Shown here: piece by piece, positions 34,319 through 46,700 of the stretch
Position numbering within the stretch: position 1 is the first letter of the stretch
How the letters are laid out: every line of letters starts with the position of its first letter
Assembly: GCF_011745365.1 (NCBI RefSeq)
Contig: NW_024468909.1
Coordinates: forward strand, 124,001-188,000
DNA: 64,000 nucleotides
Direction of reading: 5' to 3'
Source: Cryphonectria parasitica EP155
Lineage: Eukaryota > Ascomycota > Sordariomycetes > Diaporthales > Cryphonectriaceae
Translations under genes and position numbers: made by a program
Notes under the pieces: generated by a model
The model's database searches: none
What the model saw: the letters and a program-made list of their open reading frames with translations, nothing else
What the model was told of the DNA's origin: nothing

Positions 34319-35930
34319 ATGTACACCCTCTTGGATATCCTGAAAGGTCTTCCCTTGCTCGCCGTCGCAGCGATAGCAAGTGCAGACTACCCGACCATCC
34401 CGTCAGACCTAACCACGCCTGTGCAGCAGCGTCTCGCTATCAGTGGCATGAACTGTAAGCTAAGATCCTCGAGGGGGTTGCTGCGGCGACCGGCAGAGCT
34501 GGCCATTTGGAGGGTGTTTTCACTGACAAAACCTTCATCCTCTATGAGCAGCTGTCTCGGTCGGGTGGAACACGTATGAGAAGCTACTCAAGCCGTGCGT
34601 GCAATATGGTACCAGCAGCACCGATCTGTCGCAAGAGACCTGCTCACTCATCTCGACCACATACAACACTTCGAGAACTTGGTCAAACACCGTCATTCTC
34701 ACGGATCTGACGCCAGCCACCACCTACTACTATCAGATTGTCTCGACAAACTCCACTGTCAACAGCTTTTTCAGCCCACGGACGCCAGGTGACAAGTCTC
34801 CGTTCACCACAAGCGTTGTGATCGACCTGGGAGTGTATGGTGCAGATGGCTTCACCGTCGATGCCGACGGCGATCCCACGAGAAAGGTGCTCATACCTGA
34901 GGTTGAGCCAGCGCTGAACCACACGACTATCGGACGCCTGGCCGACACCTGGGATGACTACGAATGGGTTTTGCACCCCGGCGACTTTGGCTACGCTGAT
35001 GATTGGTATCTGACGCCGACCAACGTCGGTGACGGCGTGAATGCCTATGAAGCCATACTGGAGAACTTCTACGACCAGCTGGCGCCGATCGCGGGCGGCA
35101 AAGTGTACATGGCCAGCCCTGGCAACCACGAAGCAGACTGTGAGGAGCTCGGCACACCGGCGATCGAGCTGAGCTGCCCAGAAGGACAAAAAAACTTTAC
35201 CGACTTCAACGTGCGCTTCGGCAAAAACATGCCCACGTCCTTCAGCTCGACATCGTCCAACACCAAGGCCAAAGTCAACGCCAACAAAGCGGCAGCGCTC
35301 GCCAACCCGCCTTTCTGGTACAGCTTCGAGTATGGCATGGTTCACGTCACCATGATCGACACGGAGACGGATTTCCCCAACGCACCTGACGCTCCATTCG
35401 GCACTGCTGGTCTGGACGGCGGTCCATTTGGATACACTGGGCAGCAGCTGGACTTCTTTGAGGCCGATCTGGCGTCGGTCGACAGGACCGTGACCCCGTG
35501 GCTCCTCGTGGCTGGACACAGACCGTGGTACTCTACAGGGGGTCAGAGCAACATCTGCTCGGCCTGCAAGACCGCCTTCGAGCCTCTGATGTACCAATAC
35601 GGGGTTGACCTGGGTGTGTTTGGACATGTGCACAACTCGCAGCGCTTTGCGCCTGTAAACAATAGCGTTGTTGATCCTGCCGGCATGGATAACCCCACGG
35701 CGCCCATGTACATCATCGCTGGAGGCGCGGGCAACATTGAGGGCCTGAGCAGTGTTGGAAACAATATCTCGTCGAACCGCTTTGCATATGCCGAGACCTT
35801 CAGTTACGCGACATTGACCTTTGAGGACGAGAACAACCTGTCCATCCAGTTCATCGAGTCGGCCACTGGCGACATTCTGGACAGCTCTACTCTGTACAAG
35901 GCCCACACGGAGCAGTTTGTCAACCAGTAG
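34319..35930 (+). CDS. secreted purple acid phosphatase (metallophosphoesterase)
   Basis: Two exons (34319-34454, 34552-35930; 97-nt intron) give 504 residues. The N-terminus MYTLLDILKGLPLLAVAAIASA is a good signal peptide. An N-terminal fibronectin-like domain follows (SVSVGWNTYEK, then LTDLTPATTYYYQIVST). The catalytic domain has HPGDFGYADDW, SPGNHEADC, LVAGHRPWY and FGHVHNSQRF, the metal-ligand blocks of purple acid phosphatases. Several Asn-x-Ser/Thr sites fit a glycosylated extracellular enzyme. It releases phosphate from organic esters at acid pH, and family genes are often induced by phosphate starvation, though no regulatory site was identified here. The start at 34319 is the ATG that opens the signal peptide. 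The 453-codon frame on the opposite strand is a shadow of this gene. Confidence 0.93.
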
Positions 35931-36434
35931 CTGCTGAATTGTAGAGAGGAAGAGAGATATAAGGGGCAAAAAAAGAAGAGTGGACAGGAGAAAAAAGGGG
36001 TGTGCTGAAGAGATTTTGTTCCTGTATATATTGTAGATTTCCAATGTACATGAGCCATTGAGACAAAATCTGAATCATTGCCGTGTCCGTTGGTGCTGAG
36101 TTGATTGAATACTGAGCCCTTCTACTATATTATAGGGTCTGTCAGTGTCTTGAGCGTGAATGCAGAACAAGGTTTAGGAACTAACGCCCCCCTATACAAT
36201 CTTTGCGGTTCACATGTTAAAAGGCTGGGGCATGGCGCTCTGCAGCGGAATCCGCCAGACAGTTGTCGACTCTTTTGACGTCATATAGCTATAACATCAT
36301 CGTCTGTCAATAAAACACCTTTTGTTTCAACCGAAACGCATTTCACCCTCCTTTCCTCCAGACCTGTCTTTCCTATACTCTTTTGCCCGAGCTCAACTTG
36401 CCTACACTCTGCTGGCCTTCGACCTTGACACAAT
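35931..36434. other. short intergenic between acid phosphatase and SDR-like gene
   Basis: About 500 bases with the 3' end of the phosphatase and the probable promoter of the SDR-like gene. A pyrimidine-rich stretch (about 36340-36390) lies just before the next start codon. Nothing else seen. Confidence 0.5.
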
Positions 36435-37360
36435 ATGGTATCAGCACTGATCATCGGCGGGACCCGTGGCCTGGGAGCCTCCCTCGTCAAAGAATACGCA
36501 TCGAAGTCATCAAACACTGTCTTCTCCACTGCACGGTCTGGCTCTGGGCCCAAAGACTTTCCAGAGAGTGTACAATGGCTATCCAACATTGATCTCACCA
36601 AGTCTACCGTCGGTGACGACCTCGCCACGCAGCTGAGCGGAAAGGAACCGCTCGACATTGTCTTCATCACCGCCGGCCGCTTCACGACTGAGGATTTCAC
36701 CAAAGACAAGGGTCCCAACTGGGACGAAGAGGTGACCATGTACACGACGAGCTCTATCGCGCCCGTTTTCATCGTCCACAAGCTTTCGCACGCGGGCCTG
36801 CTCAAGAAGGGGTCCAAGGTCGTGCTCGTTTCTTCCGAGTCTGGAAGCATCACTCTTCGTCACGAATCGGAGGGCGGCGGCAATTACGCTCATCATGCAA
36901 GCAAGGCCGCGCTCAACATGGTAGGCAAGCTGTTGAGCTTGGACCTGAAGGATGATGGGGTCATAGTCAGTATCGTACATCCCGGGTTCATGAGGACGGA
37001 GATGACCAAGGGTGTTGGATTTGATAAATTCTGGGACGATGGCGGAGGTAAGGCATTCTGGGGCTGTCTCTCCTTCCTCTTCCTCTTAACCTCTTTTTGT
37101 GTTTCTTCCGAGCGTAGAGACTGATAACAGATTGTGCAGCTGTAACCCCTGAAGAAGCTGCCAAGAGCTTGGTGGATTGGACAAATAAACTGGATATCAG
37201 CAAGACGGGCGAGTACTGGGCTCCGAGGGGACCTGGTGAGTTTTGAAATTCTGAGGTGATTCTGGTGGCAATATAAATCTGACCTCTCACAGGCGACATT
37301 GGTACTGCTGAGGCTACCCTCGGCAAGGGCCTATCAACGCCGCTCCATCTACCTTGGTAA
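36435..37360 (+). CDS. short-chain dehydrogenase/reductase-like protein with altered catalytic Tyr
   Basis: Three exons (36435-37047, 37140-37235, 37293-37360) give 258 residues, normal for a classical SDR. The nucleotide-binding loop is IIGGTRGLGASL (GxxxGxG), followed by the ITAGRF strand (NNAG position) and the Ser strand VLVSSESGS. The active-site helix reads NYAHHASKAALNM: Lys is present, but the residue four before it is His instead of the catalytic Tyr. A Tyr sits two residues earlier, out of register. The motif NYGYRxSKAALN is common in the C-factor-like fungal branch, so the change looks like a substitution in this lineage. VHPGFMRTEM is the usual PG motif. The reaction is probably NAD(P)-dependent, but activity is doubtful. 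Neighbours give no hint of a pathway. Confidence 0.85.
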
Positions 37361-37918
37361 AGGCACATTCACGACTCTGCTGCTCACCGCTTCTGATATG
37401 AGCTTGAGCCGCTTCATAAAGCTGTGATCAAACCGTGGTGGAAACGGAAAAGGGTCAACGCTGGGAACTCACACCGAGTCTCTGTTCTGTGTCAGTAGTC
37501 TTGAAGTTCAGTATTAACAGCCTGTCATCACCACTTGCAAGATAGCCACGGGTTACTCCCAGTACACTGCACTGTGCTGAACCTTGGACCTCATGCCATT
37601 CATATCGAGGGTCTATAACTTGGGTAGGCCTTCCTCATCCAGCTCAGTTCCCAGGATTACGAAACATCCATACGAAAGGTGCAATAGTCCAGCTCGATTC
37701 GTGTGCTATATTGCAGCTTGGAGGGGAGTCCATCCCGGATCGTAATATTCCGGCACAACCTGACATATGAGTAGAATCATCAATACAATAACATTCCCTC
37801 GTTGCCTTCGATATCAGCTTCCTTACACGAGGCCTACCGGGTGTTCCATGCCTCCAGTCATCCCAACCAACCAACCTTATACAACACACACTCCACTTAC
37901 CACCGTCTTATCATTTAC
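37361..37918. other. short intergenic between convergent genes
   Basis: The SDR-like gene and the CocE-like hydrolase converge here. No coding frame with support; only short frames such as 37644-37889 on the minus strand. Confidence 0.5.
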
Positions 37919-39718
37919 CTAAGTATCTAATGCGGGCAACACGAATTTCGACCCCTCGCTGCCGCCCGTATAGACCGTATGCCTCGCAGGGCGGAGAGTG
38001 GTACCCGTGGCTTGCCCTTCACCAGAGCCCAAGTTGTAAGCGTAATGCGGAAAGTTCCCGCCGGCAACGAGCAGCCGTATTGCGCTGCCCTTCTTGAAGT
38101 GGTGTGCACAGTCGGACAGGTCTAGCTCAATCTTGACCTTCTGACCAGCCGGAGCGCGATCGGGATCGAGTCTTCGATACGCCTGACAGATGTTTCTAGA
38201 CTTGCCGTGGCTGTTCACCTCACTGAGCCGAACAAAGAGATCGACGTGCGGGTTGTCGCTGCTGTGGGAGACCTCGATATGCGGCTTGCCGTGGATCTCA
38301 ATGTCCTCGGTAAGCGGCGAGGTGGTGAAGGCGAGAACGTCTGGTCGTTCCGCGAGCGCGGTGTCGTCCGCATAGCCGCCGCCAAAAAGGAGAGGGCCTC
38401 CAAATGTCGGCGTGGGATTGTGAGGATCAAATGTGAACTGCGCCTCATCTGTTTTGTCAGGGATGCCTTTGGAGAGTTGACCTTGGAGGTCGAGATAGAG
38501 CTCCAGGGGTTTCGTCGCAGGAGGCCAGCTGGGATACCACTTCCACTCATTGGTCCCTGTAACGTTGATTTTCGCTGGAGCCTCCCGAATTTCTCCATCT
38601 GTCTTCTTGCCCAGGTACTTGTCGAACCAGGCGTGTATTTCCTTCATGTCTTGTCCAGCCTGCATGTGATTCCATCTGTCATAAGAAAGCATCTCAGTTT
38701 AAGACTTATCATTGGTCTGCTCAGGAGGGGAAGAGAGAGACCAAAAAGAAGAAAGAAAAAGAAAAGAAACTCACGCGCCCATGGTCAGAGCCACAGTGCA
38801 GCCTCGTTCGTTCAGCCGTCGCCATTGCGCTGTCTGTGCCTCAGTGAAGATGTCCTGCCACCCTCCAATCAACAAGATGGGCACTTTGGTCTTCTCAAGT
38901 GCTCTCGTGTGGTTCATCGACTTCCAGAACTCAGTCGCCCCCTCCCCTTTGATCTTGCTGTAGGAACCGGATATCCACTCGTGTAGCCACGTGTACGTAT
39001 GCGTATCGACCCCGACTGCCTTCTTGGCGCCGTCCTCCAGCGGTACGGTCTTCTTGACAGCAATGTCTCCGTTCGGGTCTGCAGTGACAAGATTGTAGAA
39101 GGACTTTAGCGTGTTCGTCGACTCGATAACAGTGCTGTTCTTGGCCCAGTCTAGGCTTGGTAACCATAACGAGCCGTTCCCCCACAAGAGGTCCGAGAAG
39201 TCGTGAGGACCAACTATGCTGACGGCGGCAACGTAGTCTTCCAGAGGCTCGTCCGAGTCCATCAGTGCCCATTGCGTGTACCCAAGGTAGCTTATGCCGA
39301 AGGTGCCAAAAGTGCCAGTGTACCAAGACTGCTGGCGCATCCATTTCACGATCCGGTCGGAATCTGCCACCTCGTGCACAGCCGGTATGAATAGCCCTGT
39401 AGAGCCAAACGTCCCTCGTGTGCTTACAATGAGCACGTTGTAGCCACGAGCTGCCCAGAGCCGGCACAGACTGATTGAAAAAGGGAACCTGCGCCCATAG
39501 GGACTATGAACCATGATTGTACCCAGCGTCGAGGCATTCTCTTTGGTGATAGGCTGGTAGACGTCTCCTGCCAGCTCGACGCCTTCCTCTCCAACCATGG
39601 GAATCCTGACGGGTGTCACAGTGTAGCTGTTGGTCTCAGCAGAGAGATTTGCTGCCCAGCCTCCCAGCCAGTCCAGAAGGCCGTCCAGAAAACCACGTTT
39701 GGATGCCTTCCCAGCCAT
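37919..39718 (-). CDS. CocE/NonD-type alpha/beta hydrolase (X-Pro dipeptidyl-peptidase family)
   Basis: Two minus-strand exons (39718-38775 and 38675-37919, 99-nt intron) give 566 residues. The N-terminal alpha/beta hydrolase domain holds the nucleophile in GISYLG (Ser143), the acid in GGWQDIF (Asp289), and the catalytic His in WNHMQ (His318), which is assembled across the splice junction and so supports it. HSPYGRR and RGTFGSTG are typical upstream motifs. The C-terminal half is the jelly-roll domain of this family (FTTSPLTEDIEIHG, VDLFVRLSEV, IRLLVAGGNFPHYAYN). Relatives include cocaine esterase, glutaryl-acylases and X-Pro dipeptidyl peptidases; the substrate cannot be predicted. There is no signal peptide, so it is probably cytosolic. 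The start ATG is the first in frame and precedes the conserved region by a reasonable distance. Confidence 0.9.
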
Positions 39719-40475
39719 GACTTTCGGTAGTTGATTTGAATGTGAAGTCTGGTATGAACTGGCGCAGTCGAGCTGCGGAATTGATTTTCAAACAAGAGAG
39801 GGGTTATCTGTATCCTTCAAGTACCAGGTTTATGTGTTTGGGTTCGATGCACCCACGTGCCCAGGGGCATCAGAAATTAAACCCGAATACGTTTAGGTTG
39901 ATGTCTCGCTGACATGCCCGACTTACCCGACTCGCCAGCAGGATCCTAGACATTATTTGTAAGCCATCACAATAGTAAAACTAGGCAGGATGTGGCACAG
40001 ACCCCATGATACCACAACAAAGTTTTGAAGGATGCAAAGAAAGTCCCAAATGTTGACTGTACAAACCCTGAGGCGAGGCGGATTGATTATGCCCGTTTCT
40101 CCGCGTAGGATCAGGATCCGCATGATGACGTGAGCCTACACGCATCCAGATCTGTACGAGAAAATAGGAGTCTTGATTTTTCACATCGTAACATACTGGC
40201 ATGACATTTTCGCATCCTACGCGATCTTATTCTTGCATTCCGTGAAAAGACGGCAAATGATACTCTCCTTCGGTTCCTCCCAAGCTCTCGCTCGCCCTTC
40301 CACAGTCAAGAGAAAATGATTGAGTGACTGTAGCTTCGTTTATACTACCACTAACAGCATGATGTAAATTCTTTTGTTAATATGTAGTTCCCATCCCTCC
40401 ATTGTGTCCTCGGGGTGGCTTTAGGCAAGTTGCGAACTTCATCGTGTACAGTGGCGGACCTCGTCCCAGAACGTG
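39719..40475. other. intergenic, promoter side of the CocE-like hydrolase
   Basis: No supported coding frame; a few frames of about 70 codons without content. Confidence 0.45.
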
Positions 40476-40948
40476 TCACTCCCAGTCATCGAGCTCGGTC
40501 GAGATGGTCATTCGAGGCGTCCTCCATCGCTTTGATTTCGTGTCTGAGAGGAATGAGCTGTTAGTCTTTGATAAAAATCTGCCACTGGAAGCAAGTAGAA
40601 CATCTTCTTCGGGTATTTTGCCATCGATGCGCAGACCTTTATGGAAGCTGGATATCGCGGACGAGAGACACAACAACAGAAATAATACAACTCGAAGCAG
40701 AGCCTAAAGATATCAGATAAATTTTAAAAACCGACTCATATAAAGCATGTTCGTGCATGGCTTACGACAAATAGAAGAAACGAAGCAACACCATGGTTTA
40801 GAGCCAGAGGTGCTGGTATTGACCGAGCATCGAAGCCGAAGATGGAGATGAGCCTGGCCATTATTCCAGTGATGAACAATCCTATGCACAAGACTTGAAT
40901 TTCCACTATTCCCCTCCTCGTCCAATTTGGTAGGAATTCAGGCGTCAT
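40476..40948 (-). CDS. small membrane protein of unknown function
   Basis: Two minus-strand exons (40948-40766 and 40703-40476) joined by a 62-nt GTAAGC...TTTAG intron in phase 0 give 136 residues. Exon 1 has a hydrophobic segment (IQVLCIGLFITGIMARLISI), and a second hydrophobic stretch is created by the splice: VASFLLFV plus ALLRVVLFLLLCLSSAI. The tail (about 60 residues) is hydrophilic and charged, with IPEEDVLLAS and KSKRWRTP. I do not recognise the family. The join that makes one continuous membrane helix is the main argument that the gene is real. It could also be the last part of a longer protein, since an acceptor-like CAG lies directly before the start ATG. Its neighbours give no clue. 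Confidence 0.45.
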
Positions 40949-41948
40949 CCTGATGCTAAGACCTGAAGCGGTATCTGGATTTGGGTCGTAAATTGCGCAA
41001 GGTGATGTTTCTCGATGATCTTGCTAGCTTTTTGGACCAAGAAGGGGACTGAGAGCGTCGGATTATAATTCAAGTTTTCCTTTATGACTGCTTCCATTGT
41101 CTGTCGGGCTTGATCGCTTGTCTAGGCTCTTTCCGGTGGCGACCGCAGATAGCATAGACCAAGCCTCAGTAGAGCAAGTGATAAAGGAATTGACCACCGA
41201 ATGGCTGCAATTTGAGCGCGTACAAAGCTCATAATGTTAGTTTCACGCAAAAGTACTCCGACGAAGTTATGCCAACTAAGAGAATGTCATTGAAATCAAA
41301 ATTGACTGTCTCTGAAATATGACGAAGCATGCCCTCTGATTGCCGTTGAGTCTCCTGACCAACATCTTGGCGATAGTATCACACTCGCACCGCAGGGCGC
41401 TCAGAAGCGCGCCTATGCCAAGAGTATGTATCGCATAGCGCGTATGACTCTCCAAGAATCAATGTACCAACGAGCAAGAAGAAATGCCGGATGAGAAGTC
41501 TGAGGCTGGCTTAGGTGAGCCCTCACTTAGGCACCATCGTGGTATGGTTCATACATGCACGAGCAACGTCAGTAGATACTGTTCTTAATATATTTGGACT
41601 TAATAATTCCGGAGTGAACGGCGGAGGTTTTCGATTGTGCCCTTGGTTATATTGGCCCAGCAGTAGTCGTGCAAGAAGCTGATACTGTGGTTCTCGGGGA
41701 GGGGAGCATGTGCCTTCTGTAGACAGCAGAGACAGTGATGAATGAATCTAAACCACCGTGGACTCATTGTCCAAGCTTCTGGAGGTTGACACGCCAGGGT
41801 AGTAAGAACAGCAGACCGCGGGCTCCTGAGATATATCATCAGGAAGCATCAGGCGACAGATCATTTCTTCCCCATCAAATAGTTGGATTTTGCCTGATAA
41901 ATCCCACTTCAGGGAGAACAATCGACAATAACTTCAGCTCAACGGAGA
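40949..41948. other. intergenic, no supported gene
   Basis: One kilobase with only short frames (for example 41600-41839 minus). If the small membrane protein has upstream exons they would lie here; I could not build one convincingly. Confidence 0.4.
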
Positions 41949-43709
41949 TCATGTTGCCTTTCGACCCCATCGATTCACAATCTCTTCTCTCTTGACATTC
42001 CGTCCCTTGACCAGCACTGCAGCCTCCCTATCTACACTTTCCAGGCGACTCGCAACTTTATGCACCTCCTGTGCCAGCACCCCGATTGATGCTTCTATTC
42101 CTGGATCGACCAGGTATACTTCAGCGAAGGAGCTCTCTGCCAGCACCGAGTCGCGGATGAGCTGGACTGCTGTGCGTGCATCGGATAGGCAGGACGACAC
42201 GGAGCTTTCGAAGGCGGACTGAACGTTGCGGGAGACCTCAGCGGATTTGCGGGCCCGGTGCGCAAGCGCAGCGGAGAGGAAGGAGGCCTGTGCTTGAGCG
42301 GTGCTTTTGGACGGGTCATCTGATACTGGGAGAAAGACAGCAAGCTCGCTGAGGAGGTGATCCACGGGGGAGCTATACGCTGTACCACCAGATGAGAACC
42401 CTTTCGTCTTGGTGCCTCCGGCCGTGACACGAGGTGTTGTGGGGGTCACGATGCCATCCATGATGAGGGATCGAGGCCGGCGAGCTGGAGAAGTGCTGGA
42501 GTTGGCGGTGCCACGGCGGCTAGGACGTGAAGATACTGGAGTTGAGAGCTCGGTCTTTGCGGTCGCAACGACGCTGGAAGCTACCAACTCGTGTTCCTTA
42601 AAAGTAGACACACGCGCGGACACGCGCTTGATCCGATCAAGAAGAAATTCGAGACAGTCAATGATCTGTAAGTCATTAGTCGACGGTCCAGTTGAAGTCA
42701 CAGAGGTTGCTTTGCTAGCTCACATATTCTAAAGCCTCGGAGGAGCGGCCAGCACTGTTGGAATTCTTGGCAGACAGAGATCGAAGAGAAGGTTCTAAAC
42801 ATTGCTGCTCGACAGACATCTGTGCCACCGGTAGGACCTCTGCGTAGAGCTCTTCCAGCTCTTCCTGTTGTGCCGCGATGTCTTCCCCGGCAGTATCTTC
42901 GTCTGTCTGAATCGGCTTCTGAGCAGATCCCAGGCTTTCCAAGAAGACACGGTCGAGCTTGGTGCGGATACACTCTACAGTGTATTTGATCAGTCTGGCA
43001 CATATCTCACGCAGTTTGGTCACGCTCTCCGTCTCCTCTGTGTCCTCCGCGTCGAGCTCCCATCCGAGCTTCTGGAGGCTGGACAGAAGCTTGTCGTCAG
43101 TGTGAAGCACACTATCGACGATGCTCACCACTTCGTCGCGAGAGGCTGTATTCTGCTGCTCGAGCTCCGACACGCGATAGTCCAAACTCTGGAGCAAGAG
43201 CTCGACCGCGGTATTCAGAGCCTGGCGATCAGACTCCCATTTGTGAATCTGTTTGATCTCGAGGTTGGATCGAGCGTCTACAGCCGTGCCGCTGCTGGAT
43301 ATCAGGCGAGACAATGCGTCCTGCTGTTGCACAAGGGCCTCTGTCTGCTTGTTGATGGCGCTGGTGGAGCGGTTGAGCTCCTCGATAGCATCGCATATCT
43401 CCTGATCATTGAGGGCATGGACGGCGGAGAGGTCTGCTGCGGCCACCAGGTCGTCCGCCTTTCCATTGCGCTTGAGAAGCTGGTATCTGGATATTGATTA
43501 GCTATAGGCCGTGTGGGCCTGATGATCACGGTCGCTTACGAGTTCAGCTCGTCCTTGGTGAGCAATGTGTCTGGCGTCAAGTGCGACTTGACCCACTCAA
43601 ATAACAGTTCCCTCTGGCCCTCATCTTCCAAGGCAGAGCTGAGGGCCGCCGGGTCGACAGGCACATCATACGTGCGAATAATGTTGAGCAGATCATCTTC
43701 ATACCCCAT
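41949..43709 (-). CDS. HAUS3-like augmin complex subunit (coiled-coil protein)
   Basis: Three minus-strand exons (43709-43540, 43486-42724, 42665-41949; introns 53 and 58 nt) give 549 residues, close to the roughly 600 of animal HAUS3. The N-terminal pattern is the argument: FEWVKSHLTPDTLLTKDELN, then a short gap to YQLLKRNGK and an IEELNRSTSAINKQTEALVQ coiled coil. This parallels the start of HAUS3, where a WF...NVLSERELEAF block leads into a long coiled coil. Most of the protein is helical and rich in Glu, Gln, Ala and Leu, and a Ser/Thr/Pro-rich insert (SRPSRRGTANSSTSPARRPR) lies in exon 3. Augmin recruits gamma-tubulin to spindle microtubules, and subunits are known in Aspergillus. Other coiled-coil cytoskeletal proteins cannot be excluded without an alignment. 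Confidence 0.6.
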
Positions 43710-46700
43710 CACGTGGCCTGTGAGTTACTCTGTGCAGAAAGGGGGTTGCCGGTCTTTGATTTTCGATCTTTGACGTCGACGGGGTCATAGAGATTCCCAG
43801 ACTAGCTCGGTCGTGTCTCCTAGATAGAGCAATTGGACTTGTGGGACTGAGGATGCAGAGATTGTGGCCTAGGAGCAAGACTGGTCGCTTGAGAGATGAT
43901 TTATTGTTAATGAACAGAACGCAAAAGGGCACCGAGACAAACAAGCACGTAGTACGAAGGCCAAGGTTGGGCGTCGCAATACGACTTGCAGGGATGAGCC
44001 AGCCAAGACTGTCTGCCAATCAGGCACGGGAACTCCCTGCGGATACTTGGTACGGCCGCTTTAAGACGCTGTAGTCTTAGACGTACAGGGTTTAGGTGAC
44101 TATCTTGGTAGGGGGTTATCTCCACTAAGAGCTCAACCTGTACCCACTCACCCACTGTAGGAACACTGCCTGTCGTGGCTAAAGAAAGTAGGTCCGTGCC
44201 TGGTTCCTTAGTCACCAGTGACGACCTCACTTCGATCTCCGTCATTTTGAGCTTCAACCCCTTCACGTACAAATCACAATAGTCTCACCATAAGGAAGTT
44301 CCCTTTCCTCTTTCTTTCCCATCCAAATACATACTGCAGTCCATCTAACAGCCGAATGAGCTGAACTCTACTTGATTCTGTACCACAATCAGGTTAGGTT
44401 TATGGTCAATCATGAGAACCCCCCCCCCGGGGGGAGAAAAAAATGGCCCAATTAAAACGTCTCTTCAGCTCTTTTTGCTGAGCATGGCACCTGTTTGGCC
44501 AGGTTCCGTGTGGATTGGTGACTTCAAAAAACATTGGTTTCTAGTCACAGCTAGTCAGAATCACCTATGTTCCGGGGGCCTATTCGACCTTCATCCCCCG
44601 CATCTACATACCATCGTCTTCTCGTTTTAGAGACTCGAAACACACTACGTCTCTGCGACTCTTGAATCGAGAACCTCTGTAGTCCATCAAAGCTGTCCAT
44701 TGATCGTTATCTGGCCGCGTTGAGTAACGACCTACTTGCTTGACGACCTCGTGTTCTCCTGCCATGCAACGGCTCCTGAGCCGTATAACATACCTTCAGG
44801 AAGACCGCCAGACTCCCACAGTCAGACAAATCGTCATCATGAAAGGGGCTGTGGCTAGGTAGCAATGCAGCTCCTGACCACGCCGCGATTGCTGATAGGT
44901 TAGACTGCATGCTGTCCACTAGCCTATGCAAGGGCATTAACCGTCTATCTTAGATGCCAGCCTCATGATTGGATGACGCTGCAAAATTCGAGCGCCACCT
45001 TCGATTCTCCTATTAACATTCTGTGACCATTCCCGGTCCGTTCCCCCTGTCAACGCTTTGTGACAGCTTGTGCAACGACAAAGTGATATCGGCGGCATCC
45101 TCCAGAAGCCCTCAACGCCACAAAGTCACAGTTAGTCCTCAACGACAGCTTCCACGGGGCTTCTAGCATGAAAGTCTGCATGAGCCCAAGGACGCCACCT
45201 CGCTTGAGAAGGAGCTAAGATGAACCCTCCAGCCCTGCAGTGTTAGCCCTGGGGGCGCTGCACCAAATCTGCGGTCTGGGCTCAGGGAAGTCCCTTCTGA
45301 TGCGTTGCGGTGTCGTTACCAAGGTCAATCACCTCACATACACAGGCAATGGTCACCAGATGCATGAAGATTAACCAATACATGTGCAATATAACATGTC
45401 TTCTCTGGCACTGAGATACATGTGTTGATCCTGGAACACTGATTCTAGAGGGGAAACCCCCCCCCCCCATTCCTGGGTCTTTTAAGGCCCCCAGTGGCTT
45501 CTGGTGTCTTTCCACGATGCCAATTTGAGACAATCATTCTTTTCAACAAGCCAGCTTAACCTCTACGATGTCAGTCTTGAATAGGGGATGAACTTTGTTT
45601 ACCAGAGTCTCGGATGGAATTATTTCCGACCGGGCGAGTCGACCACATTCAGGGGGAGTAGGGGCGTATGATGCTTTCAGGTTTGTCTCCTTGACGCTTG
45701 ATCTAAAGCCGCGCTCTTGACATTCGTACTCTCATGCAACATTACATTGCCCCGCCTCTCGCCTCCCGGGCCCGCGTCGGGAAGGAAATAGAAAATCTTT
45801 GTGTGTAGACGGCATTTCCACTTTTCTTTCTCAACCCACCCAACATAGCTTTTGAACATTGAAAACTCTTATCGGCAGAATACCGATCAAACACATCAGC
45901 AACGTTGCCACCAGGCCCGCGGCACAAGCCAGGTACCCACCCGCAAGTTAGGCACGGGTGACTGCAGCTCTTTTCCTTTCTTTCTCCACAGGTGGAACTG
46001 GCATCTCTCAAAATCTGTAGCTTGCAGGTGGCTTCTGCAGTGCACAGTGGATCTTCAAGAACCTGAATATGGACACAATATACACATCAATATGCGAGGT
46101 GCCGTGTGGGAGGATGAGCGTTTCTTTTCGTTTGCACGACCTGCATTCTTGAACCATTCGCACGGAATTACTAACCTCCAGCCCCTTGTCACCCCTAGGC
46201 TCTCAGTTGTTTCTGTCAACTTCTCAGAATTCATCAAGATTTATACTCAGACTTTGCAATGACGACCTGGCTGAGGATTTCGGATCCAGGGCTGGTAAAC
46301 AAACCGCAGCCGTCCCCTTGTTTGCTTCAAACCACCTTATTCAAATGATCGAGACATCGCATCGCACCCGAGTTTAGCATCTGTCCGGGGATTCGGCAAC
46401 GCGCTTCTGGGTCTAGCTATGTGGCTTTCAATTGCCGCTGAGCAAATTCCCAAGCGCACGTCTTGGCTCCCTTTAGTCCACACCTTCTCCCTCCCTTTTG
46501 TCTCTGGACGTTGGCCACAATCGATTCTCCAACACTCACGTAGTGTTGATAGTAGATGACGTATATATGACTTGGGCCAGCAGTTTCCTTCTCGTCTTTC
46601 TTCGTTTTTTCCCTGACATGTGAAATGGCTGTTGCCACGTCAAATGCTCCAGATCGGCACTTTTATTGCGCGAGACGTCGGAAATATTCTCAGCCATCAG

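Noticed and set aside
34683..36044. 453-codon minus-strand frame
   Set aside because: Lies opposite the acid phosphatase, which has all catalytic motifs and a signal peptide; the antisense frame shows none and is a codon-bias shadow.
38207..38986. 259-codon plus-strand frame
   Set aside because: Antisense of the CocE-like hydrolase, crossing its intron; no domain, whereas the minus strand has the full catalytic triad.
43907..44272. 121-codon minus-strand frame upstream of the HAUS3-like gene
   Set aside because: First half looks mildly protein-like, but there is no family, no splice partner and the rest is random in composition. Kept as intergenic.
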